64,000 nucleotides of DNA from Winogradskyella ouciana (GTDB lineage: Bacteria; Bacteroidota; Bacteroidia; Flavobacteriales; Flavobacteriaceae). This document shows, one piece after another, positions 24,626 to 34,232 of this stretch (positions within the stretch are counted from its first letter, which is position 1; each line of letters starts with the position of its first letter). The stretch spans positions 558,001 through 622,000 of the forward strand of contig NZ_WJYA01000004.1 of assembly GCF_009709615.1 (NCBI RefSeq), given 5' to 3'. The position numbers and the translations under genes were made by a program. The notes beneath the pieces were generated by a model. It did not search any database. It had not been told where the DNA came from and saw nothing but the letters and a program-made list of their open reading frames with translations.

Positions 24626-26002
24626 TTAAGTTGTGACTGATTTTAACATTTTTTCCGAAACAAATGTTTCTAGCGTTTCAAAAAAGTTATAAATATCTTC
24701 TTTCTCTAAGAGACTGTTTATAGTTACCATCCTTACAAATTCTGTATTGTTAAAATTTCCGAAGCCCACCATGAGTTCAGAATTTTTATAAAGTGCAGTA
24801 CAAAGTTCATTGGCTGGGACACCCTTATAATTAAAGCATATGGATATAGAATCATCAAAGCTGTAAAGCGTATAGTCATCGTTATTGTTGATATAATCTC
24901 TTGCTATTTGTGCCATTTCAAACTGTTTATCAACAATTTTTTCTAAACCTTTTGTTCCAACGGATTTCCATAGCGTCCAGATTTTTAAAGCATCATTGCG
25001 CCGTCCACATTGTAAAGATGTTTTACCAAGATTAAAATCGTCACTATCAGTTTGGTACAGATAATCAGCTTCGTTAGAAAACGAATGGTGCAATTGCGCT
25101 TTGTGTTGGGTTATAATTATTGAACACGTCAAAGGTGTGCCCAACATTTTATGTGCATTTACACTAAATGAATCTGAAAGCTCTAGGCCTTTTATAAGGT
25201 GTTTGTGCTTTTTGCTAAAAATCACTCCTCCGCAATAGGCTCCATCAACATGTAACCATAGCTTATGTTTTTTACAAACTTTACTAATAGCTATGATGTC
25301 GTCAAATGCTCCTAAAACAGTTGTGCCAGCAGTAGCATTGACAAAGAAAGGTTGGTAACCATCGGCTATATCTTTCAAAATAAGTTCTTCTAAATGCTCA
25401 GAAAGCATTTCGCCTTTTTCATTAGTGTTTACCTGTCTAACCTGATTTCTTCCGATACCTGTTAAAGCTGCATTTTTAGATATAGAATAATGTGAAGCCG
25501 CTGAGGTATATAATGTCATTTTAGATGAAAGCCCTTCCGCTCTAATCGCTTCATTTTTGGCATCTCTTGCCATAATCAATGCCATCATATTGCTCATGGA
25601 CCCACCTGGTGCAAATGTACCGTCGCTGCTATCATTATATCCAGCGAGTTTAGCTACTTCTTTTAGAACTTGTTTTTCTATACCAACTTGAGGACCAGCA
25701 ACCTTATAGGTGTACATACTATTGTTAAGTATTACAGCGAGTAAATCTCCCAAAGTAGCCTTGTCAATTCTGCCACCGAATAATTGATTGAAAAAAGATT
25801 TTGAAGCTGTTTTTGGGGTGCTTTTAATAATTTCTTTCAGCGTTTCTTTTAAATCATTATCAATTATACCTTCTGTGTTTAATGATAAATCTAATTCTTG
25901 ATATAATTCTGAAGTGGGTATGGGTTCAGCAACTGGCTTATTAATTTCTAATTTAAAAAGCTCATCGCACAGTTCTGAAAATAAGGCAACATCGTTTTGC
26001 AT
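24626..26002 (-). CDS. Group II PLP-dependent amino acid decarboxylase
   Basis: This 458-residue fold-type I decarboxylase is of the glutamate/aromatic/2,4-diaminobutyrate decarboxylase group. Visible features are the PLP phosphate-binding region FAPGGSMSNMMAL, SAASHYSISKNA (ring-stacking His171), HVDGAYCGG (Asp253) and the Schiff-base lysine in SVNAHKMLG (Lys285). Its length and sequence fit the bacterial branch containing glutamate, aspartate 1- and cysteine sulfinate decarboxylases. The substrate cannot be decided by eye. It is flanked by apaG and the T9SS plug gene on the same strand, with no evident functional link. Confidence 0.88.
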   Translation of the reverse strand: MQNDVALFSELCDELFKLEINKPVAEPIPTSELYQELDLSLNTEGIIDNDLKETLKEIIKSTPKTASKSFFNQLFGGRIDKATLGDLLAVILNNSMYTYKVAGPQVGIEKQVLKEVAKLAGYNDSSDGTFAPGGSMSNMMALIMARDAKNEAIRAEGLSSKMTLYTSAASHYSISKNAALTGIGRNQVRQVNTNEKGEMLSEHLEELILKDIADGYQPFFVNATAGTTVLGAFDDIIAISKVCKKHKLWLHVDGAYCGGVIFSKKHKHLIKGLELSDSFSVNAHKMLGTPLTCSIIITQHKAQLHHSFSNEADYLYQTDSDDFNLGKTSLQCGRRNDALKIWTLWKSVGTKGLEKIVDKQFEMAQIARDYINNNDDYTLYSFDDSISICFNYKGVPANELCTALYKNSELMVGFGNFNNTEFVRMVTINSLLEKEDIYNFFETLETFVSEKMLKSVTT

Positions 26003-26071
26003 TCTAAAAAATCAATTTTGATGTGAAGATAAAAAGAAATTTAGTCTATAAAGAGAAAACTCCTTACAGTC

Positions 26072-27322
26072 TTAATTAGAAATATTAACGGAAGTGGCTT
26101 CACCATAACCGATTAGCTTATCAAAACGTGCTCCCAAATCCCTGTAATAAACCAAGACTTTGTAATTGTTTTCGGTTTGCCAATAATTGCCACTGATGGC
26201 TCCTTCATCAAGTTCACCTGTATCTATATCTACAACTACATATTTATAGTTGTAGAAACCTTGTTTAAAGCGAAAACTTACTTCGTATTTACCGCTTTCT
26301 GGATTAAATTCCATTTTGGTCAACGGTTCAATAGCGAAAGCATTAAAATTGCCATACACATGTATGTCCTTATCCTTTAATTCTTCATTTAATAAGGAAA
26401 AATGAACCATGGTATAATCGGCTTCAATATCAGTGTTTAAGCGTTCGGCTGCAGTAACTTGAAAATTTCCGTTGAGATCGGGATTGTATGTGTAAGGTCG
26501 CCCTGCTCTAGCTATATTCGGATAAAGATAACTCTGATAAATGTCTTTTAAATCAATAAACTGAACACCAACATTAGAAGTTCTAACATCTTTGTTTTCA
26601 AACCATAAATACTCATTGCCTCCCCAAAATGCGGATTCAGTATCATACTTATAAATAAGTTCATTGCCTAGAGTGTACTGAGGTTTTAAATCAGAAATAG
26701 AGGTATTCAAATTATTATTCTGAATAATAAGTGTTTTAATCGTTTCAAGAGGGTTGTTAAAATTAATACTGTTGGTGGCAACGACAAGATCCACGGATTG
26801 TTTTTCGTCAATTACAGTCACATCCCTAGATCGCTTGACGCTTACACCGACATTTACCAAATCTTCATAGATCATAAATTTTCTACTGAACATTAACTCA
26901 TCATATTCATCATATATGGAAATCATATAATTGCCACTTTTCAATAAGCCACGCGTTTGTATGTTTGGAATTTGCAATTTATAATGCGAATAAACTTGGT
27001 AGGTGTTAAATGAATTATAGTATTCCATAATCCGTTGGTTGTCCAAACCTCTTAGGTACTCGGCTTTAGCTAAAACAGAAGGTGTCCAATCAAAATTAAA
27101 ATGCTCAATAACATAATAGAAATCCTCCTCATTTGCGTTTAACGCATCAAACTCCAAAACCAAAGGTTCGCCTAATTTTAGAATGGGCAACTGGCCTTGG
27201 GTAGTGTTGCTTTTAAATTTTATGGTTTTTATAAAATCGGGTGGGCTAACTTCTACAGCTTGAGAAAGTAATAGTGTTGGAGACAACAAAAGCAATAAAA
27301 TGCTATAAAGATTCTTTGTCAT
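26072..27322 (-). CDS. Type IX secretion system plug protein (formerly DUF5103)
   Basis: This protein of about 416 residues has a signal peptide (MTKNLYSILLLLLSPTLLLSQ). Its body matches the family once called DUF5103 and now named the T9SS plug protein: VEVSPPDFIKTIKFKSN, YYVIEHFNFDWTPS, YLRGLDNQRIMEYYNSFNTY, YEDLVNVGVSVKRSRD and a C-terminal beta-sandwich KYEVSFRFKQGFYNYKYVV. In the flavobacterial translocon a plug subunit closes the periplasmic side of the SprA channel. I prefer the ATG at 27322; another ATG six codons earlier gives a less typical signal peptide. The gene diverges from nqrA. Confidence 0.87.
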   Translation of the reverse strand: MTKNLYSILLLLLSPTLLLSQAVEVSPPDFIKTIKFKSNTTQGQLPILKLGEPLVLEFDALNANEEDFYYVIEHFNFDWTPSVLAKAEYLRGLDNQRIMEYYNSFNTYQVYSHYKLQIPNIQTRGLLKSGNYMISIYDEYDELMFSRKFMIYEDLVNVGVSVKRSRDVTVIDEKQSVDLVVATNSINFNNPLETIKTLIIQNNNLNTSISDLKPQYTLGNELIYKYDTESAFWGGNEYLWFENKDVRTSNVGVQFIDLKDIYQSYLYPNIARAGRPYTYNPDLNGNFQVTAAERLNTDIEADYTMVHFSLLNEELKDKDIHVYGNFNAFAIEPLTKMEFNPESGKYEVSFRFKQGFYNYKYVVVDIDTGELDEGAISGNYWQTENNYKVLVYYRDLGARFDKLIGYGEATSVNISN

Positions 27323-27449
27323 TATTCGTTTGTAATACATGAGGCATAAAGATAATCAAATTCTGTGCCTTTGTAGTAGTACCTTATTTAAAATGATTAT
27401 AAATAAAAATGTTGACTTTAAATTGAAAATATATTTACTCATTAATTCG

Positions 27450-27457
27450 TAAATTTG
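27450..27457 (+). promoter_or_regulatory. Bacteroidota -7 box for the nqr operon
   Basis: TAAATTTG lies 32 bases upstream of the nqrA ATG. Confidence 0.6.
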
Positions 27458-27489
27458 CACGGATTTTTAGATAACTAATCTTTAAGTAT

Positions 27490-28839
27490 ATGTCAAAAGA
27501 CATCAGAATTAAAAAAGGTTTAGATATAAAGTTGGTCGGCGAAGCCGAGAAGACTACAGAGAACGCTATAATTAGTAATTTCTATTCTATCAGGCCTGAA
27601 GATTTCCACAGTATAATTCCAAAACTTGTTGCAAAAGAAGGTACGCGTGTTAAGGCAGGTGAGACATTGTTTTACAATAAGGATAATGAAGAGATGAAGT
27701 TTGTCTCGCCAGTATCTGGTGAGGTAACTGAAGTACAACGTGGACCAAGACGTCGTATAGACGCTATAAAAATTACTGCTGATAAAGAACAAACCTACGT
27801 AGATCATGGTAAGTTTGATTTATCTTCAGATGCAGACAAAATCAAGGCACATTTATTAGCTTCTGGTTGTTGGGCTTTCATTAAACAACGTCCTTATGAT
27901 GTTGTGGCAAAGGCTGATAGCGAGCCAAAAGCCATTTTTATTTCGGGCTATGCCAGCGCACCTCTAGCAGCAGACTTAGATTATACATTGGCTGGTAAGG
28001 AAGCAGAATTGCAAACAGCGGTCACTGCATTATCTAAATTAACAGAAGGTGGAGTGCATATCTCTATAGGGAGTTCCAACTCTCCTTTGGCTAATTTGGA
28101 TAACACAATTACCCATAATGTTTCTGGACCACATCCTTCTGGTAACGTAGGGACTTTAATTAATAAAGTAAACCCAATCAATAAGGGTGAAGTTGTTTGG
28201 ACAGTAAACGCACAAGATCTAGTGATTATCGGTGAGCTTTTGCTCACAGGGAAATTCAATGCAGAGCGTGTAGTTGCCCTAGCGGGTTCTTCTGTTAAAA
28301 AACCAAGATATTTTAGAACTAAGATAGGTTCTGAAGTGGCAACCATGGTTTACGATAATGGTGTTGATAAAGACGGTAATGACAGAATTATCTCTGGTAA
28401 TGTTTTATCAGGGAAGAAGGTGGCACCAGATGGTAGCTTAGATTATTACAGTAATGTTATAACTGTAATTCCTGAAGGTGACGATTATGAGTTTTTTGGA
28501 TGGAATAAGCCTGTTTTTGATAAAGTGTCTACTTCAAGAGCTCTAACATTCTCGTGGTTAAATCCGAAGAAAAAATATGACTTAGATACTAACACTAATG
28601 GCGAACATCGTGCCTTTGTTGTAACTGGTAGTTATGAAGAAGTTTTTCCATTGGATATCTATCCGATGCAAATTTTAAAAGCTTGTATGTACCAAGATCT
28701 AGATGAAATGGAGGCTTTAGGAATGTATGAGGTTGCACCAGAAGATTTCGCTTTAACAGAATTTATATGTGTATCTAAACAACCACATCAGAAAATAATA
28801 AGAGAAGGTTTAGACTTAATGCTTAAAGAGATAGGATAA
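27490..28839 (+). CDS. nqrA: Na+-translocating NADH:quinone reductase subunit A
   Basis: This 449-residue peripheral subunit of the six-subunit Na+-NQR couples NADH oxidation and menaquinone reduction to Na+ export. Family features are the N-terminal IKKGLDIKLVGEAE, the barrel-sandwich hybrid FVSPVSGEVTEVQRGPRR, and the C-terminal MQILKACMYQDLDEMEALGMYE. The length is that of the family. It is the first gene of nqrABCDEF, and its last base overlaps the first base of nqrB. Confidence 0.98.
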   Translation: MSKDIRIKKGLDIKLVGEAEKTTENAIISNFYSIRPEDFHSIIPKLVAKEGTRVKAGETLFYNKDNEEMKFVSPVSGEVTEVQRGPRRRIDAIKITADKEQTYVDHGKFDLSSDADKIKAHLLASGCWAFIKQRPYDVVAKADSEPKAIFISGYASAPLAADLDYTLAGKEAELQTAVTALSKLTEGGVHISIGSSNSPLANLDNTITHNVSGPHPSGNVGTLINKVNPINKGEVVWTVNAQDLVIIGELLLTGKFNAERVVALAGSSVKKPRYFRTKIGSEVATMVYDNGVDKDGNDRIISGNVLSGKKVAPDGSLDYYSNVITVIPEGDDYEFFGWNKPVFDKVSTSRALTFSWLNPKKKYDLDTNTNGEHRAFVVTGSYEEVFPLDIYPMQILKACMYQDLDEMEALGMYEVAPEDFALTEFICVSKQPHQKIIREGLDLMLKEIG

Positions 28840-30065
28840 TGGGTTTAAAAAATAAATTACATAATTTTAAAGAAAAAAATAAAGATAAGAAGTGGCTGCC
28901 AGGTTTTAACGCCCTCTTTACTTTTTTATATACTCCAAACGAGACCACTCATGGTGGAACACACATAAAAGCTGCAGATGACCTAAAGCGTACAATGAAT
29001 ACCGTCATACTTGCATTGGTGCCATGTTTAATTTTTGGAATGTTTAACGCTGGTTATCAGCATTACTTGGCTTTAGGTGAAATAGAATCTGCAAATGGTT
29101 TTTTGGGTGCATCTTTTTGGACCTTAGATAATCTTTGGATTGGTGCTTTAACAGTGTTGCCTCTAGTAGCAGTATCTTATGGAGTTGGTCTTGCAGTAGA
29201 ATTTATCTTTGCTGTAATAAAAGGCCATGAAGTTGAAGAAGGCTATTTGGTAACAGGTATGTTAGTGCCATTAATTGTACCGGTTGATATTCCACTTTGG
29301 ATGCTTGCAGTCGCTGTTATTTTTGGTGTTGTTATCGGAAAGGAAGTATTTGGTGGTACTGGGATGAATATTCTTAATCCAGCATTAACCATTAGAGCAT
29401 TTTTGTTCTTTGCTTATCCAACTTGGATGTCTGGAGATAAAGTATGGGTACACGGTGCAGTAGAAAGAGATCAAGCAATTGCAGCAGGTCAAAATTTAGA
29501 TGCTATTTCTGGTGAAACATTGTTAGGTGCTTATGCTCAAAATAGCTCTTTAGCAGGTATTGATTATTGGGATATGTTTTGGGGAATTATTCCAGGATCG
29601 GTCGGTGAAACTTCCAAGTTCTTAATAATAATCGGAGCCTTATTCTTAATTTTTACTAAAATAGGAAGCTGGAGAATTATGTTAAGTACGGTTATAGGTG
29701 CTTTGGTAATGGGATTGATATTCAATGGTGTTGTAGACGCAGGTTGGATTGGAGATACAAGTAAGTTTTACGGATTAATGAGTGTTCCTTTTTGGCAGCA
29801 CTTAATAATTGGAAGTATCTTATTTGGTGCAGTTTATATGGCAACAGATCCTGTAACAGCTGCGCAAACCAATAAGGGAAAATGGATTTATGGATTCTTA
29901 ATTGGTTTTATATCAATAATGATACGTGTATTTAACCCAGCATATCCAGAGGGAGTATTTTTAGCGATCTTATTAATGAACGTTTTTGCACCAACAATCG
30001 ATCATTATGTAGTTCAGGCTAATGTTAAGAAAAGAATGAAACGTATAAAAGTTAAAACAGCATAA
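28839..30065 (+). CDS. nqrB: Na+-translocating NADH:quinone reductase subunit B
   Basis: This 408-residue integral membrane subunit with about ten helices binds covalent FMN and riboflavin and forms much of the Na+ path. The flavinylation site appears as DAISGETLLG (Thr227), where the common form is SGAT; here the alanine is glutamate. Other family landmarks are GKEVFGGTGMNILNPAL and YMATDPVTAAQTNKGKWIYG. ApbE, encoded at 36096, is expected to attach the FMN. Its start overlaps the nqrA stop. Confidence 0.98.
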   Translation: MGLKNKLHNFKEKNKDKKWLPGFNALFTFLYTPNETTHGGTHIKAADDLKRTMNTVILALVPCLIFGMFNAGYQHYLALGEIESANGFLGASFWTLDNLWIGALTVLPLVAVSYGVGLAVEFIFAVIKGHEVEEGYLVTGMLVPLIVPVDIPLWMLAVAVIFGVVIGKEVFGGTGMNILNPALTIRAFLFFAYPTWMSGDKVWVHGAVERDQAIAAGQNLDAISGETLLGAYAQNSSLAGIDYWDMFWGIIPGSVGETSKFLIIIGALFLIFTKIGSWRIMLSTVIGALVMGLIFNGVVDAGWIGDTSKFYGLMSVPFWQHLIIGSILFGAVYMATDPVTAAQTNKGKWIYGFLIGFISIMIRVFNPAYPEGVFLAILLMNVFAPTIDHYVVQANVKKRMKRIKVKTA

Positions 30066-30067
30066 CT

Positions 30068-30859
30068 ATGGCAGTTAATACAGATAAAAATTCATATACG
30101 GTCATATTTGCCGTTGGTATGGTAATCGTTGTTGGCGTTATCTTGGCTGGTTTATTCAGCTATACAAAACCCATGATTACTCAGAATGAAGAGATAGAGA
30201 AACAACAGAACATTCTCTATGCAATGGGAGTTAATGAAAATGATGAGTCAAGTGCAGTATTTGTATCACCAGATGTGGCGCCAGACGAGTTTGAAAAGTT
30301 TGTAAAAGAACAAATTGTAATTACCGTTGATGCTTCAGGCAAGGTGGTAAAGACGCAAACTCGAGAAGAGTTTATGGCAGAAAACAATAAGGAGCCATAC
30401 CTTATCGATATTAAAAAGCAAAAGTCCAATGCTAAGTCTGGTGAGAACAGACAACTACCATTGTTCGTGGGTGAGCGTGAAGGAAAAACATATTACGTAG
30501 CACCTATTTATGGTAAAGGACTTTGGGATGCGATTTGGGGCTATATTGCCCTAGATGAAAACATGGTGGTACAAGGAGCTTATTTTGACCACAAGGGTGA
30601 AACTCCTGGGCTTGGTGCCAATATTAAACAACGCTACTTTATGGATGATTTCTATGGTGAACACCTGTTGTCAGAAGCTGGTGTATTTAAAGGTATTACC
30701 GTAGCTAAAGGAAATGCAGACCCTAAAAATGAAGATAAAACAGATAATGAGGTAGATGCTATTGCAGGTGCAACGATTACTGGTGATGGTGTTACAGCAA
30801 TGATCAAGCAAGATTTAAAGCTGTACAAACCTTATTTTGATACTTTAAAAACTAATTAA
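30068..30859 (+). CDS. nqrC: Na+-translocating NADH:quinone reductase subunit C
   Basis: This 263-residue subunit has one N-terminal membrane helix (VIFAVGMVIVVGVILAGLF) and a periplasmic FMN-binding domain. The flavinylation motif is DAIAGATITGDGV (Thr236 in GAT), the site where ApbE links FMN. Conserved KGLWDAIWGYIAL and KGETPGLGANI lead up to it. It starts two bases after nqrB ends. Confidence 0.98.
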   Translation: MAVNTDKNSYTVIFAVGMVIVVGVILAGLFSYTKPMITQNEEIEKQQNILYAMGVNENDESSAVFVSPDVAPDEFEKFVKEQIVITVDASGKVVKTQTREEFMAENNKEPYLIDIKKQKSNAKSGENRQLPLFVGEREGKTYYVAPIYGKGLWDAIWGYIALDENMVVQGAYFDHKGETPGLGANIKQRYFMDDFYGEHLLSEAGVFKGITVAKGNADPKNEDKTDNEVDAIAGATITGDGVTAMIKQDLKLYKPYFDTLKTN

Positions 30860-30861
30860 TC

Positions 30862-31494
30862 ATGGCAAAAGACAGTAGATTAATATTAGATCCGTTAACG
30901 GATAATAACCCAATAACCATTCAAGTACTTGGTATATGTTCTGCATTGGCGATTACTGCAGAACTGGAAGCCTCTATCGTAATGTCAATTTCGGTATTAT
31001 TTGTATTGGGTGTTGGTAATGTGGTTGTGTCCTTAATGCGAAATATCATTCCTTCAAAAATTAGAATTATCGTTCAACTTATCGTTGTAGCAACATTGGT
31101 AATTATAGTAGACTTGGTGTTAAAAGCCTTTGCTTACGAATTGAGTAAAACACTTTCGGTCTTTGTCGGGTTAATTATTACTAACTGTATTATTATGGGT
31201 CGTTTTGAAGCGTTTGCTTTGGGTAACGGACCATGGAAGTCATTCCTAGACGGAATAGGTAACGCTTTAGGATACGGAGTTATTCTTATCATAGTGGGAT
31301 TCTTTAGAGAGCTCTTAGGATCTGGAACTTTGTTAGGCTTTCCTGTATTAGGTGACCCAATTGAGAAAACTGGACTTTACGCAATAGGATATGAGAATAA
31401 CGGTTTTATGCTGTTATCTCCAATGGCACTTATTGTAGTAGGAATAATTATTTGGATTCAACGTACTAAAAATAAGGCGTTAATAGAAGACTAA
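30862..31494 (+). CDS. nqrD: Na+-translocating NADH:quinone reductase subunit D
   Basis: This 210-residue subunit with six membrane helices belongs to the NqrD/RnfE family. It shows the conserved half-helix GLIITNCIIMGRFEAFAL, whose Cys is a ligand of the intramembrane iron site shared with NqrE, and LDGIGNALGYGVIL. It starts two bases after nqrC. An 83-base spacer with repeats separates it from nqrE, the only real gap in the operon. Confidence 0.98.
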   Translation: MAKDSRLILDPLTDNNPITIQVLGICSALAITAELEASIVMSISVLFVLGVGNVVVSLMRNIIPSKIRIIVQLIVVATLVIIVDLVLKAFAYELSKTLSVFVGLIITNCIIMGRFEAFALGNGPWKSFLDGIGNALGYGVILIIVGFFRELLGSGTLLGFPVLGDPIEKTGLYAIGYENNGFMLLSPMALIVVGIIIWIQRTKNKALIED

Positions 31495-31496
31495 AA

Positions 31497-31573
31497 ATAG
31501 TAGACAGTAAAACAGTGCTCAGTTAGCAGTCAATGCTTAAACTGAAGACTGCAAACTGCAACTGAAGACTTAA
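31497..31573 (+). repeat. Low-complexity CAGT/ACTG repeat spacer between nqrD and nqrE
   Basis: The spacer is built from diverged copies of short CAGT, GCAGT and ACTG words (ACAGTAAAACAGTGCTCAG, AGCAGTCAATG, AACTGAAGACTGCAAACTG, ACTGAAGACT). Partly inverted copies allow local pairing. Similar GCAGT-rich tracts are common between genes in Bacteroidota. Confidence 0.55.
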
Positions 31574-31577
31574 AAAA

Positions 31578-32315
31578 ATGGAACACGTAGAATTATTTTT
31601 TAAATCGATATTTATAGATAATATGGTATTTGCCACATTCTTAGGGATGTGTTCTTACCTTGCTGTATCTAAAAAAGTATCAACCGCTGTTGGTCTTGGT
31701 GCTGCTGTAATTTTCGTATTGGCAATTACCGTACCGTTGAACTGGCTGTTAGATCAATATATATTACAACCAGGTGCTTTAGCATGGTTAGGAGATGAAT
31801 ATGCGAGCTATGACTTAAGCTTTTTATCATTCATTATGTTTATTGCAACCATTGCAACAATGGTACAGTTAGTAGAAATCGTAGTAGAGAAATTCTCTCC
31901 TTCGCTTTATAACTCTTTAGGTATCTTTTTACCGTTAATTGCAGTAAACTGTGCCATCTTGGGTGGTTCGTTATTTATGCAATCTAGAGAGATAGCATCT
32001 TTAGGGTTGGCTTTTAACTACGGTATTTCTTCGGGTATAGGATGGTTCTTGGCGATTTTATCAATTGCTGCTATTCGTGAGAAAATTAGATATAGTAATG
32101 TACCTCCTGCATTAAGAGGATTAGGTATTACATTTATCATTACAGGCTTAATGGCCATAGGTTTTATGAGTTTTGGAGGTATGTTGACTGGAGGTGATGA
32201 AGAAGCAACTCCAGAAGTGGAATCTGCTGTTATTGAAACGATAAAAGAAGATATTGAAAAAGAAGAAGCTAAACTTGAGTCTGACTTAGAAGTAGCTGAA
32301 AACACAAACAAGTAA
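31578..32315 (+). CDS. nqrE: Na+-translocating NADH:quinone reductase subunit E, with acidic C-terminal tail
   Basis: This 245-residue NqrE/RnfA-family subunit has six membrane helices; landmarks are [19 protein letters not shown] and [14 protein letters not shown], with the Cys residues that help coordinate the intramembrane iron site. After the last helix ([11 protein letters not shown]) about 40 very acidic residues follow ([31 protein letters not shown]). The usual NqrE is about 200 residues, so the tail is an extension, probably cytoplasmic and helical. It has its own spacer upstream (31497-31573). Confidence 0.97.
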   Translation: MEHVELFFKSIFIDNMVFATFLGMCSYLAVSKKVSTAVGLGAAVIFVLAITVPLNWLLDQYILQPGALAWLGDEYASYDLSFLSFIMFIATIATMVQLVEIVVEKFSPSLYNSLGIFLPLIAVNCAILGGSLFMQSREIASLGLAFNYGISSGIGWFLAILSIAAIREKIRYSNVPPALRGLGITFIITGLMAIGFMSFGGMLTGGDEEATPEVESAVIETIKEDIEKEEAKLESDLEVAENTNK

Positions 32316-32327
32316 TAGGATAAGACA

Positions 32328-33638
32328 ATGATATTAGCCGCAAGTACAATCGGAACAATAGTCGCAACTGTAACTGCCTTTTTAGTGGTGACCTTACTCT
32401 TAGTTGCTCTGTTATTATTTGTAAAACAAAAGTTATCGCCATCGGGTCCTGTAAAGATTTTGATTAATGGCGAGCGCGAAATAGAAGTAGCTTCTGGAAG
32501 TACACTTTTAAGCACTTTAGGGAGCAATAAAGTATTCTTACCATCTGCTTGTGGTGGAGGTGGAACTTGTATTCAGTGCGAATGCCATGTTCTTGAAGGT
32601 GGAGGTGAAGCCTTACCAACAGAAACTCCACACTTCTCCAGAAAAGAGTTGAAAGAAGGGGCCCGTTTAGCTTGCCAGGTAAAAGTGAAACAGGATATGG
32701 AGATTACCATTCCTGAAGAAGTATTTGGTATTAAGAAATGGGAAGCAACTGTTGTAAGAAATTATAACGTGGCGTCATTTATAAAGGAATTTGTTGTTGA
32801 GATTCCTGAGGATATGGGTTATAAAGCTGGTGGTTACATTCAGATTGAAATTCCACCTTGTGAAATTAAGTATGAAGATATAGACATTACTGCGCATCCT
32901 GAAGAGCATGAAACACCAGATAAGTTTCAGGCAGAGTGGGATAAGTTTGGGCTTTGGCCATTGGTAATGAAAAATACAGAAACAGTTGAAAGGGCATATT
33001 CTATGGCTTCTTACCCAGCTGAAGGTCGTGAGATTATGCTTAACGTACGTATTGCGACTCCACCTTGGGATAGAGCTAAAAATGGATGGATGAATGTAAA
33101 CCCAGGTGTGGCATCATCTTATATCTTTGCTCAAAAACCAGGTGATAAGGTGACTATTTCTGGACCTTACGGTGAATTCTTCATCAACGAGTCAGAAAGT
33201 GAGATGCTTTATGTTGGTGGTGGTGCAGGTATGGCGCCAATGCGTTCGCACTTATATCACTTATTTAAAACCTTAAAAACAGGACGTAAAGTTACTTATT
33301 GGTACGGAGGACGATCTAAGCGTGAGTTGTTCTACATCGATCACTTTAGAGAATTAGAAAAGGACTTTCCTAACTTTAAATTCTATATGGCGCTTTCGGA
33401 GCCATTAGAAGAAGATAACTGGAAAGTAAAGAAAGATATTAATGACGAAGAAGGAGATGGTTTTGTCGGTTTCATTCACAATTGTGTGATAGATAATTAT
33501 CTAAATCATCATGAAGCACCAGAAGATATTGAACTATACTTCTGTGGACCTCCATTGATGAACCAGGCGGTTCAAAAAATGGGTGAAGACTTCGGAATTC
33601 CTGATGAACATATTAGATTCGATGACTTTGGTGGCTAG
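32328..33638 (+). CDS. nqrF: Na+-translocating NADH:quinone reductase subunit F
   Basis: This 436-residue electron-entry subunit has an N-terminal membrane helix (10-32), a [2Fe-2S] ferredoxin domain with Cys75, Cys81, Cys84 ([15 protein letters not shown]) and Cys116 (ARLACQ), and a ferredoxin-NADP reductase-like module with the FAD motif RAYSMASYP and NADH motif [14 protein letters not shown]. It ends with [10 protein letters not shown] and the aromatic C-terminus FDDFGG. It takes hydride from NADH and passes electrons through the cluster to NqrD/E, NqrC and NqrB. It is the last gene of the operon and is followed by a hairpin at 33693. Confidence 0.98.
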   Translation: MILAASTIGTIVATVTAFLVVTLLLVALLLFVKQKLSPSGPVKILINGEREIEVASGSTLLSTLGSNKVFLPSACGGGGTCIQCECHVLEGGGEALPTETPHFSRKELKEGARLACQVKVKQDMEITIPEEVFGIKKWEATVVRNYNVASFIKEFVVEIPEDMGYKAGGYIQIEIPPCEIKYEDIDITAHPEEHETPDKFQAEWDKFGLWPLVMKNTETVERAYSMASYPAEGREIMLNVRIATPPWDRAKNGWMNVNPGVASSYIFAQKPGDKVTISGPYGEFFINESESEMLYVGGGAGMAPMRSHLYHLFKTLKTGRKVTYWYGGRSKRELFYIDHFRELEKDFPNFKFYMALSEPLEEDNWKVKKDINDEEGDGFVGFIHNCVIDNYLNHHEAPEDIELYFCGPPLMNQAVQKMGEDFGIPDEHIRFDDFGG

Positions 33639-33692
33639 TCTCTAAGCGACATTTGGCAAATTTATACAAAGTCGAATTCAAAACTGTATTAC

Positions 33693-33727
33693 AAACCAGT
33701 ACTCATCAAAGTGCTGGTTTTGTTATT
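33693..33727 (+). terminator. Intrinsic terminator of the nqr operon
   Basis: A 10-bp stem with one G-T pair (AAACCAGTAC/GTGCTGGTTT) is followed by TGTTATTT, 55 bases after the nqrF stop. Confidence 0.6.
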
Positions 33728-34194
33728 TAGAATTCACAATTTTCTAAAACCGGAGAGGTTACATTTCTTGGCTTGGCAACATGATGACCAAACAATTTAG
33801 AGCAATCCATCACATTGTCAATATGATCTAGTTGGCATAAGGTTGCAACCACTTCACATAACCCATTAAACAATATAGTTTTATCAATGCAATCTGGTTT
33901 ATGGCAAAAATGTTTTCCTAGGCGATAACCACAACCTTTTAAAAAAGACGCTTCAATTTTAAGAAGTTCTAAAGGTGAATAGCCATTGAATCTTCGACCT
34001 AAATTCTGGTGGACAAGACCAACATAGTTTAATTGAACCGAGCCATGGATATCTGTCATGTGTCTCCAGCTATCTTTGTTATCTAAAATAGTTCCGATAG
34101 CACATCGATTGCAATCTTCAGGGTTTAAGGTTTCATTTTGAAAAGCGGTGTAAAGCTTAGCAATGGCATTTTCAAATCGAATTGAAGTTTTCAT
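33727..34194 (-). CDS. Cysteine-rich protein of unknown function
   Basis: This 155-residue cytoplasmic protein has nine cysteines at positions 28, 31, 88, 97, 102, 113, 120, 131 and 153, and several histidines. Cys28/Cys31 form a CxxC (PEDCNRCAIG), and CHKPDC (97-102) could be part of a metal site. The spacing does not match a ferredoxin or a classical zinc finger that I know. The gene converges on nqrF and has no obvious operon partner. I recognise no function. A metal- or cluster-binding role is inference from the cysteines only. Confidence 0.75.
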   Translation of the reverse strand: MKTSIRFENAIAKLYTAFQNETLNPEDCNRCAIGTILDNKDSWRHMTDIHGSVQLNYVGLVHQNLGRRFNGYSPLELLKIEASFLKGCGYRLGKHFCHKPDCIDKTILFNGLCEVVATLCQLDHIDNVMDCSKLFGHHVAKPRNVTSPVLENCEF

Positions 34195-34232
34195 AGTGTC
34201 TTCTTTTTCAATCTAAAAGATACAAAAAAAAC

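Noticed and set aside
31497..31573. CRISPR-like repeat array between nqrD and nqrE
   Set aside because: The words are short, diverged and irregular, with no spacer periodicity and no cas genes. It is a low-complexity intergenic tract.
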